DNA from: an uncultured Collinsella sp. | Lineage (GTDB): Bacteria; Actinomycetota; Coriobacteriia; Coriobacteriales; Coriobacteriaceae | NCBI GenBank assembly: GCA_902495545.1 | Contig: CABUXM010000003.1 | Location: forward strand, 6,913-70,912 | DNA: 64,000 bases | Direction: 5' to 3' | Shown here: one piece after another, positions 34,417-41,319 of the stretch | How the letters are laid out: every line of letters begins with the position of its first letter | Numbering within the stretch: position 1 is the first letter of the stretch | Translations under genes and position numbers: made by a program | The notes under the pieces: model-generated | The model's input: the letters and a program-made list of their open reading frames with translations, nothing else | Databases searched by the model: none | What the model was told of the DNA's origin: nothing

Positions 34417-35739
34417 TTACGGCTCCAAAAGCCCTGCCATAAAGATGGGCAGATACAGCACGTCACCATCGCGGTGAAGATTGCATTCCGCAAGTACCAG
34501 GGCGCGATCGATTCCGTAGCCCTTCGTTGCCAGTGCGTTATCGAGCGCCGCGTGGGACTTAAAGCTCTTGCCCGATTTGACCTCGATGGCAAGCACTTCC
34601 CCATCGAACGTCTCTTCCACAAAATCGAGCTCACCGACCTTTTTGGATGTAAAGTAGCGCAATCTAAATCCATGAGCTTTGAGCTCTTGGGCAACGAAGC
34701 CCTCAAACGCCGCCCCCATGTTCATGCCAAAGGCGTCTTCCGCCTCCCCATCAAAAACGCCTTGGGCGACCCTTTTGGAATACGACGACATGAGCATTCC
34801 GGTGTCCAAGTAAAACAGCTTAAACAGATTTCGTTGCTCACCCAATAAAAGGGGTGCCACGGGCGCCGTTACGTTATACACGGGAAGCGCAACGCCTGCC
34901 TCCGATAACCAGAGAAAATGATCTGTCACCTGCGAAAAACGTTTGACACCGTTAATCGATGACAGTTTGAATCGCTTGTTTTTGGAGCCGGCCTCACTGG
35001 GAATCAAATCATAGATATCGCGAATAACCAAGCGTAGCTCGGGCGGAGCGTACTTTGCGATGTCATCGCGATACAGGGCGTGAAGATCGCGGTGGATGTT
35101 TCGAACCTCGTCGACATTGCGCGTCGCCAAGAAGGAATTGACCGCGTCGGGCATGCCTCCCACCACAACATACTGATGGAACAGATCGAGCAAGCGGTCA
35201 TACAGGTAGCCAGGGAGCTCCCCCTCATCCTTTAGACAGCCCCTGAGCATGTCAAACACGCTGGCACCAACGCCATTTGCCCAGCAAAACTCCTCAAAGT
35301 CGAGCGGGTACATCTGGACCTGCTCGACATACCCCACCGGCAGGGAATCGATGCCCTCGAGCTCCACGCCAAGGAGCGATCCGGTAAGGATGTATCGAAA
35401 GTCGCCGCGCTGGACCAGGTATTTGATAAACGTCACCACGTTGGGGCATCGCTGCACCTCGTCGATAACCACGACGGTCTTGTTCGCAACCATCGGCTGC
35501 GTCGCAGCGATAGACATGCGCATAAGCAGGTCGTCCGCACTTTTCGCCGCCAAAAACGACTCGCGCACGGACGCGTCGGCGATAAGGTCGAACGTCACGA
35601 CATTTTCGAATGATTCGCTTGCAAACGCGTTGACCAGATATGACTTTCCCACCTGCCGGGCGCCCTTGACCAAAAGAGCCTTGTTAGGCGACAAGGCAAG
35701 CCAAGATTCAAACTGTGCTTTCGCTTTTCTCTGTAGCAT
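34417..35739 (-). CDS. AAA-type ATPase with C-terminal DUF4143 domain
   Basis: 440 residues. Walker A VKGARQVGKSYLV at about residues 24-36, Walker B VVVIDEVQRCP, and sensor-like YILTGSL. The C-terminal part is the DUF4143 module (ending with TSKKVGELDFVEE and EVKSGKSFKSH, which look like a restriction-endonuclease-fold DExK pattern). These proteins are common, variable and functionally unknown, and some are suspected in defence or mobile-element roles. ATG 35739 is preferred over a GTG at 35772. A 33-bp repeat array lies immediately upstream. Confidence 0.87.
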   Translation of the reverse strand: MLQRKAKAQFESWLALSPNKALLVKGARQVGKSYLVNAFASESFENVVTFDLIADASVRESFLAAKSADDLLMRMSIAATQPMVANKTVVVIDEVQRCPNVVTFIKYLVQRGDFRYILTGSLLGVELEGIDSLPVGYVEQVQMYPLDFEEFCWANGVGASVFDMLRGCLKDEGELPGYLYDRLLDLFHQYVVVGGMPDAVNSFLATRNVDEVRNIHRDLHALYRDDIAKYAPPELRLVIRDIYDLIPSEAGSKNKRFKLSSINGVKRFSQVTDHFLWLSEAGVALPVYNVTAPVAPLLLGEQRNLFKLFYLDTGMLMSSYSKRVAQGVFDGEAEDAFGMNMGAAFEGFVAQELKAHGFRLRYFTSKKVGELDFVEETFDGEVLAIEVKSGKSFKSHAALDNALATKGYGIDRALVLAECNLHRDGDVLYLPIFMAGLLEP

Positions 35740-35777
35740 AAGCGCACCCCTTATTACATGCTGTTTTAGCACTAGGA

Positions 35778-35890
35778 TACACTTTTCCGTAGTTGTTAGG
35801 TGCTTATTTCGACACTTTTTCGAGATATTTAAGTGTGTATTACGACACTTTTCCGTACTTTTACACGGCTGATTTCGACACTTTTTCTGA
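35778..35890 (-). repeat. 33-bp iteron array upstream of the DUF4143 ATPase
   Basis: Four copies of ACACTTTTYCG begin at 35779, 35812, 35845 and 35878, exactly 33 bp apart. Flanking bases are partly conserved too (TTRCG or TTTCG before, TA or GA after). On the minus strand the core reads CGGAAAAGTGTCG. The array ends 40 bases before the ATPase start and so covers its promoter zone. The remaining gap 35891-36107 shows nothing recognisable. Confidence 0.75.
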
Positions 35891-36107
35891 TTTAAGCCTA
35901 GCAGCAGCCGGCGAAATCAAGCGCCGTCCGCGCGTCATTTCGCACTCGGCGCTTGATTTCTGTCCGCGTGCGCTGATAGACTCCATCGTGTCTGCAAGGA
36001 GCGGGCACGTTTTATCCAGAGTCGGGGTAGAGAGTTGGCTCCACGATCCCGACGCCAACCGGCCAAGAGGCACGGTGGCCCTGCCAACATCGATGAACGG
36101 AGTCCGT

Positions 36108-36530
36108 ATGGACAATTTCTCCGTGCGCAGCGAGCGCAATTTCCACAACCTGGCAGCCAAGCCAAAACGAATGCATCTTCTGGACAAGCCGAACGGCTAT
36201 GCCTCGGCCATGGTCAAGAGCAGTCTCCCCCACCAGATGCGCTTTACCGTGCAGGCGCTCGAGAAAGAGCTCTACACCGCCGGCGACCCGCACGTACTGC
36301 AGATCAAGCTGCTTGGAGACGACTCGCGCGAGCTGTCTAGCTGGAAGCTGTTTGCCGACGGCACGTGCGTCGCAAGCGGTTCGGGTGACTTTGCCCGCGA
36401 GTGCTTCTGCGATGGGGCCGAGGTGTTTTTGGACCTATGCCGAGATGCCGTCGAGGCTGCCGAGCTGCGCCATTGGAGTCAAAGGGAGTACGAGCTGCTG
36501 AGTGCTGCGCGTGGGGTTGCTATGGCGTAA
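36108..36530 (+). CDS. Unknown small protein (140 residues)
   Basis: No family recognised. The frame is open from 35793, but the credible start is ATG 36108, with ACGGAG 5 bases upstream. Upstream codons coincide with the iteron array and are not protein-like. The product is soluble, mixed charge, with a Cys pair (ECFC) and a Leu-rich C-terminal half (EVFLDLCRDAVEAAEL). It converges on the abiE remnant 22 bases away. Confidence 0.55.
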   Translation: MDNFSVRSERNFHNLAAKPKRMHLLDKPNGYASAMVKSSLPHQMRFTVQALEKELYTAGDPHVLQIKLLGDDSRELSSWKLFADGTCVASGSGDFARECFCDGAEVFLDLCRDAVEAAELRHWSQREYELLSAARGVAMA

Positions 36531-36552
36531 GCGAGAGATCTCAGCAGTGTCA

Positions 36553-37112
36553 CTAACGAGCAGAATCGATTTTTGCAATCAAGTCGTTCGCCCATGCCAC
36601 GGCATCATCGACAGTCGGCAAAACGTTAAGTCCTTCCGCCTGGGAGAAATACAGTGAGTCCCAGCCCACTCCCCTCGAGATCATTGGAGGCCACTCCTGC
36701 TCCGCACGATACGCAAAGAGTCTGATACAGACCTCTCGAGTTTTTAGGTAATCAATTTCCCCGTTGGAAATTGCAATCTGGAGATCTATCAGATCATGGG
36801 CTCCCTCGGAACAATGGCACCCGAGAATCCGTTCCAGCCTATAGTGAGCGAATCTTCAAGCTTCGTCATGTAATCGTTCAGTGAGGATGCCCTGGCGGTA
36901 TCGAGGTCGCGCGAGAACCGCGTGGCATCCTTCCCAAAGCGAATCTTCAGGGCATTTCCACCCTTTGCGGCTCCATCGGGTAGCATTTGCCCAACAACAA
37001 CGGCCGCAATGAGCCTTTTAACGCGGCCCGGTTCTTCGTCCAAATCAGCGCAGAGTCGGTCTATCGCTATGTCAAGGTTACGTCTGCTGGTTGGCTTCTT
37101 GACTTCCTTCAC
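36553..37112 (-). pseudogene. abiEii: AbiEii-type nucleotidyltransferase toxin, internally deleted and frameshifted
   Basis: The first part (37112 down to 36789) encodes 107 residues with the nucleotidyltransferase pattern KGGNALKIRFGKDATRFSRDLD and then runs into a stop. Reading the next frame from about 36808 gives HDLIDLQIA, then WPPMISRGVGWDSLYF and a C-terminus ending IDSAR at 36553, which is the normal AbiEii C-terminal region. The middle of the domain, probably 70-80 codons, is missing and the frames do not join. The GTG start overlaps the abiEi stop. The toxin is therefore very likely inactive. Confidence 0.75.
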
Positions 37113-37636
37113 GACAGCTCCTTCATCAGTCTCTCATGCTCATTGGAGGTAATAAGACCCTCGGCTTGAGCGTGCTTGGTTGCCTCGATGAGGCGTTCGG
37201 TCATAACGGACCCCTTACAAGCCTCAATCGCATCGGCAACGCATTGAGAAGGGATTCCTTCATAGAACGTCGTTTTCGCATTCTCTGGAGCGGGCACTGT
37301 TTTTACCCAAGCTGGCAGTTTGCGGCGAATACGCTTTGGTGTTGCCACGGTCACGGCACGAGGATCAACAAGTGCAAGTGCGTGCATAGACAGCACTGAT
37401 TCGCCCCACAGGAAACCCTCGTCACCAACAAGAGCCACTGCCTCCGCAAAGACGTCACGGGGCGTCGGAACCCATTGGGTGAGCTTGTACACCCCATGTC
37501 CTCGGCGCATCAATTTCCCAGTGGCACACCATCGGCTCAGTTCTCCAGTGGTTACGCCAATCTCGCGTGCCTGCGCAGCAGTCACGATGCCGTAGCCATC
37601 TGCCGCCAGTTCGAATATTTCATCAAAGTGTTTCAT
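37109..37636 (-). CDS. abiEi: AbiEi-type antitoxin, type IV toxin-antitoxin
   Basis: 175 residues. N-terminal winged-helix (YGIVTAAQAREIGVTTGELSR) and the AbiEi C-terminal region with RRKLPAW and HAQAEGLI. AbiEi proteins repress their own operon and counteract the AbiEii toxin. It appears intact, whereas the toxin gene is damaged. Stop and toxin start overlap (GTGA). A 9-bp inverted repeat overlaps its start codon. Confidence 0.82.
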   Translation of the reverse strand: MKHFDEIFELAADGYGIVTAAQAREIGVTTGELSRWCATGKLMRRGHGVYKLTQWVPTPRDVFAEAVALVGDEGFLWGESVLSMHALALVDPRAVTVATPKRIRRKLPAWVKTVPAPENAKTTFYEGIPSQCVADAIEACKGSVMTERLIEATKHAQAEGLITSNEHERLMKELS

Positions 37637-37672
37637 GTCAAAAGACTAACACTTTTGTATGTTTTTTGACAT
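37635..37672 (-). promoter_or_regulatory. Inverted repeat at the abiEi start, probable AbiEi operator
   Basis: atgtcaaaa (37635-37643) and ttttgacat (37664-37672) form a perfect 9-bp inverted repeat spaced by 20 bases, covering the start codon and the region just upstream. Characterised AbiEi antitoxins bind inverted repeats in their promoters, so autoregulation is likely. Confidence 0.5.
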
Positions 37673-37777
37673 AGACATGGTCTTAATCAAGCATTAGAGA
37701 TCTATTTAAAATCGTATAGCATTGCAATCACCCTCTCTGAATTCGAAGTCCGCGCCTCCCACTCTGAAGCGAAATTC

Positions 37778-37935
37778 TGGGACGCAGTTTCCGGTTGAGG
37801 GCCGATCCGGAAACTGCGTCCCACTCCGGGACTGGATTCCGGGACGTAGTTTCCGCCGAGGGCTCCAAAGGGAAAACGCATCCCATTCTGAGCGCCAAAT
37901 CCGGGACACAGCTTCCGCATGCGGAGGCGCTCCAA
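37778..37935. repeat. GGGACGCAGTTTCCGG inverted-repeat cluster
   Basis: A perfect 17-bp arm pair (37778-37794 with 37807-37823) is followed by a second imperfect pair (about 37840-37884) and a third partial copy (from about 37903) of the same GGGAC-CAGTTTCC motif. They lie in the 402-base gap 37637-38038, between abiEi and the xdhD terminator. The apparent ORFs here are repeat shadows. Confidence 0.7.
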
Positions 37936-37971
37936 ACAAAAGGCCCCGGCTCTCGATGGAGCTGGGGCCAA
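37936..37971 (-). terminator. Terminator of the permease-ssnA-ygfK-ferredoxin-xdhD transcript
   Basis: ggccccggct (37942-37951) pairs with agctggggcc (37960-37969), followed on the minus strand by CTTTTGTTT, 70 bases past the xdhD stop. Confidence 0.85.
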
Positions 37972-38038
37972 AGGCGCAGCGTATGTAGTTGATGCTCAGC
38001 GCGAACAGCCCATCAGCAATGACTGTCCGCGCCCTACC

Positions 38039-40816
38039 CTACCCGCGGTTGCGGACGCGGCTGTAGGGCGTATCCACCATGGGCAGATTTGGACGCAGCT
38101 TGCCGTCAAACGTGCGGTAGGCGTTCTGTACGGCGGGCGCCGTGGGGATCGTTGCGATCTCGCCGATGCCCTTGCCGCCGTACGCCACAGGCAGCAGCTC
38201 GTCCTTCTCCACGTAAATGGCGTGAATATCCGGAATCTCGGGCGCACGGAACAACCCGAGCGTACCGTACCTTGCCTGGGGTACGCAGTCCTTGAGCGGC
38301 CAGTCCTCGGTAAGCGCATAGCCCATACCCATGAGCACGCCGCCTTCAATCTGACCCTGGATGGAGATGGGGTTGACCACCTTGCCGGAATCGTGCGCGG
38401 CATAGACCTCGCTCACGCGGCCGTCATCATCCAAAATGACCACATGCGTGGCAAAGCCGTAGCAGATGTGGCTCTTGGGGTTGGGAACGTCAGCGCCCAG
38501 CTTGTCGGTCGGCTCCAGGTACACGTAGCCAAACTCGCATCCCTCGAGCGCCTTGATGGCGGCCGCGGGATCCTGAGGATGCATACCCTGGCCGGCGACG
38601 AGCTCCTGCGTGCGCAGCTGATAGGCGCGACCGTCGTCGTACTCAATCTTGACGCCGTCACCATGGGCGCTCACCGGGGCGGCAGGCGCAGGCTTGCCGG
38701 CCTCGATGCCGACCATGGCATCGCGCAGCAGGAAGGCGGCACCGCGCACGGCCTCGCCGGTCACGACCGTCTGACGCGAGCCAGACGTGGTGCCGGAGTC
38801 GGGAGCGTTCTCGGTGGAGCACTCGCCGTTGGCAATGCAGCGAAGCGGCAGACCGCATGCCTCGGCAACGTCCTGCAAAAAGACGGTGTTGCAGCCCTGG
38901 CCGATGTCGGACGTGGCGGCATAGACCACGGCCACGCCGTCCTCGATGCGAATCTTGCAGCGGCCGGCATCGGGCAGGCCCACGCCCACGCCGGCGTTCT
39001 TCATGGCGCAGGCAATGCCGGCGTGTCCGGGATGCGCATAGTAGGCATCCTTGACCTCGAGCAGCGTCTCCTTCAGCGCCGTGGAGCAATCGGCAATTTG
39101 GCCGTTGGGCAAAACCTCGCCCGGCTCGATAGCGTTTCGGTAACGAATCTCCCACGGATCCAGGCCGACCTTCTCTGCCAGCAGGTCGATCAGGCTCTCG
39201 AGCGCAAACTCGGACTGGCAAACGCCAAAGCCGCGGTACGCGCCGGCGGGCGGGTTGTTGGTGTAGTAGCCAAAGCCGCGAATGTCGGTGTTCTGGTACT
39301 TGTAGGGGCCGACGGCATGCGTGCAGGCACGCTCGAGCACCGGGCCGCACAGCGACGCGTAGGCGCCGGTGTCAAAGTTGATCTCGCAGTCCAGACCGGT
39401 AAAGTTGCCCTCGGCGTCGCAGCCCAGCGTAAAGGTGCCGTCCATGGCGTGGCGCTTGGGATGGAACGCGAGCGACTCGGCGCGCGTGAGTTTGCACTTC
39501 ACGGGACGCTGGAACTTATATGCGGCGAGCGCGGCCAGGTGCTGGATGGACACGTCCTCCTTGCCGCCAAAGCCGCCGCCCACAAGCATGGTCTCGACGA
39601 CCACGCGCTCGGGCTCGTTGTCCCAGCCAAACATGTGGGCACACTCTTTGCGCGTGTCGTAGGCACCCTGGTCGGTCGACTGCACCTTGACGCCGTTCTT
39701 GTACGGGAAGGCGACGGCGCACTCGGGCTCCAAGAAGGCATGCTCGGTAAAGGGCGTGGTAAAGCGCTGCGTCACGGTAAACGCGCTTTCTGCCAGCGCC
39801 TTGGCGGCGTCGCCGCGCGTCACGTGACGGCTCTGGCACACGTTGTCCTTGAGCTCCACCGTGTTGCCAAAGGCAAAGAAGCTGTCGTGCAGGCGCGGGG
39901 CGTCGGCAGCCTTGGCCTCGACAATGTTGCGCACGGGCTCCAGCGGCTCGTAGTCAATCTTTACGAGCTTCTTGGCCTTCTCGAGCGTCGCCTCGTCCTC
40001 GGCAACCACCAGCACGATGGCGTCACCCACGCAGCGGGTGATATCGCCCTGGGCGATCATGACGTCCCAGTCCTGGATAAGGTGGCCGACCTGGTTGACC
40101 GGCACGTCCTCGGCGCGCAGGATGCCCACCACACCGGGCAGGGCCTCGGCCTTGGAGGTGTCGATGGAGAGCACGCGGGCGCGCGGATACTTGGAGCGCA
40201 CGGCGCTGGCATAGGTCAGGCCCGGCTGATCGAGCTCGTCGATGTCGTCGGGATACTTGCCCTCGCCGAGCACCTTCTTGCGCACGTCGATACGGAAGGC
40301 GCGCTTGCCCACGCCGTAGTCATCGCCGCGCTCCAGGTCCTCATCGATCTGCTTTTCGCCGCGGAGCACCGCAGCGGCCAGCGAGATGCCCTCGATAATC
40401 TTTTTGTAGCCGGTGCAGCGGCAGACGTTACCGCGAATGGCGTACTTAATCTGCTCCTCGGTGGGCTCGGGGTCCTCGGCGATGAGCGCTGCGCCCGCCA
40501 TGACCATGCCGGGAATGCAAAAACCGCACTGCACGGCGCCCACGGCGCCAAAGGCGTACACAAAGGCCTCGCGCACGTCCTCGGGCAGGCCCTCGACGGT
40601 TACGATGTTGCGACCGGCAGCAAGAGCAGTGGTCAGCACGCACGCCTTGACGGCCGCACCGTCCACATGGATGGTGCAGGTACCGCAAGCACCTTCGGAG
40701 CAGCCGTCCTTGGCGGAATGGATATGCAGGTCGTCGCGCAGGTAGCGCAGCAGCGGTTTATTCTCCGTCGTCGTGCGCTCGACGCCGTTAACGGTAAAAG
40801 TGAATTCCTGTGCCAT
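38039..40816 (-). CDS. xdhD: XdhD-type molybdenum hydroxylase (selenium-dependent xanthine dehydrogenase family)
   Basis: 925 residues. N-terminal plant-type [2Fe-2S] domain (CSEGACGTC at residues 39-47), second [2Fe-2S] domain (CGFC and CRC), then the large molybdopterin domain: GGGFGGKED, AYRGFG, SDIGQG, and the catalytic Glu in GGKGIGE. No FAD domain is present, so electrons must pass to another protein. In gut anaerobes the homologous enzyme is linked to purine-ring redox steps in urate degradation. No in-frame UGA was seen. It needs XdhC/YqeB/YqeC/MocA maturation. ATG 40816 follows AAGGGA. Confidence 0.92.
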   Translation of the reverse strand: MAQEFTFTVNGVERTTTENKPLLRYLRDDLHIHSAKDGCSEGACGTCTIHVDGAAVKACVLTTALAAGRNIVTVEGLPEDVREAFVYAFGAVGAVQCGFCIPGMVMAGAALIAEDPEPTEEQIKYAIRGNVCRCTGYKKIIEGISLAAAVLRGEKQIDEDLERGDDYGVGKRAFRIDVRKKVLGEGKYPDDIDELDQPGLTYASAVRSKYPRARVLSIDTSKAEALPGVVGILRAEDVPVNQVGHLIQDWDVMIAQGDITRCVGDAIVLVVAEDEATLEKAKKLVKIDYEPLEPVRNIVEAKAADAPRLHDSFFAFGNTVELKDNVCQSRHVTRGDAAKALAESAFTVTQRFTTPFTEHAFLEPECAVAFPYKNGVKVQSTDQGAYDTRKECAHMFGWDNEPERVVVETMLVGGGFGGKEDVSIQHLAALAAYKFQRPVKCKLTRAESLAFHPKRHAMDGTFTLGCDAEGNFTGLDCEINFDTGAYASLCGPVLERACTHAVGPYKYQNTDIRGFGYYTNNPPAGAYRGFGVCQSEFALESLIDLLAEKVGLDPWEIRYRNAIEPGEVLPNGQIADCSTALKETLLEVKDAYYAHPGHAGIACAMKNAGVGVGLPDAGRCKIRIEDGVAVVYAATSDIGQGCNTVFLQDVAEACGLPLRCIANGECSTENAPDSGTTSGSRQTVVTGEAVRGAAFLLRDAMVGIEAGKPAPAAPVSAHGDGVKIEYDDGRAYQLRTQELVAGQGMHPQDPAAAIKALEGCEFGYVYLEPTDKLGADVPNPKSHICYGFATHVVILDDDGRVSEVYAAHDSGKVVNPISIQGQIEGGVLMGMGYALTEDWPLKDCVPQARYGTLGLFRAPEIPDIHAIYVEKDELLPVAYGGKGIGEIATIPTAPAVQNAYRTFDGKLRPNLPMVDTPYSRVRNRG

Positions 40817-40828
40817 GGTGATTCCCTT

Positions 40829-41308
40829 CTACACGCCGGCGGCGATGCCGGTGCGGTCGTGGATGGCGCCATGCGGGCAGACGACGGCGCACATGCCGCA
40901 CGACAGGCAGTCCACGCCGTCGATATGGGCGCAGTTGTCCTCGATGCGGATAGCGCCAGCAGGGCACTTTTTAGCGCACATGCCGCAACCGATGCAGCTC
41001 GTGTCGCAGATCTTGCGAGCGATGGCGCCCTTATCTGTGTTGTTGCAGCGCACCAGAATGTTCTGGTAGCCGGGAACGAAGGCAATCACGCGCTGCGGGC
41101 ACGCCATACCGCACAGGCCACAGCCCGTGCACTTGGAGCGATCCACGCGGGCGATGCCATCGACCAGCGCAATGGCGCCGTGGGGGCAGGCCGTGACGCA
41201 GGCGCCACAGCCAATGCAGCCTTCGCTGCAGCGGGCGTCGCCGCCTGCGGAAGCGCAACCACTTCCGCAGGCAACGTAGGCCACGTTATGTTGAATGGAT
41301 TTGGCCAT
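40829..41308 (-). CDS. Ferredoxin-type protein with four [4Fe-4S] motifs
   Basis: 159 residues. Four CxxCxxCxxxCP motifs (CIGCGACVTACP, CTGCGLCGMACP, CIGCGMCAKKCP, CLSCGMCAVVCP) and extra Cys near the N-terminus (ACGSGC...C). Being between ygfK and xdhD, it is the likely electron conduit between the molybdenum hydroxylase and the YgfK flavoprotein. Gaps to its neighbours are about 12 bases each. Confidence 0.88.
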   Translation of the reverse strand: MAKSIQHNVAYVACGSGCASAGGDARCSEGCIGCGACVTACPHGAIALVDGIARVDRSKCTGCGLCGMACPQRVIAFVPGYQNILVRCNNTDKGAIARKICDTSCIGCGMCAKKCPAGAIRIEDNCAHIDGVDCLSCGMCAVVCPHGAIHDRTGIAAGV

Positions 41309-41319
41309 AAGAGACTCGC

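Noticed and set aside
35778..35890. A short CRISPR array
   Set aside because: The conserved part is only about 11-16 bases with a 33-bp period and partly conserved spacers, and no cas genes are nearby.
35793..36107. Upstream extension of the 140-residue plus-strand protein
   Set aside because: It would translate the 33-bp iterons into an 11-residue repeat (DTF...), which is a by-product of the DNA repeat. A ribosome site supports ATG 36108.
37702..37992. Small frames on both strands in the repeat cluster
   Set aside because: They encode the inverted repeats themselves and have no ribosome sites or protein-like composition.
38039..40816. In-frame UGA selenocysteine in xdhD
   Set aside because: The reading frame is uninterrupted. 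Selenium dependence in this family concerns the cofactor, and no SECIS-like feature was needed.
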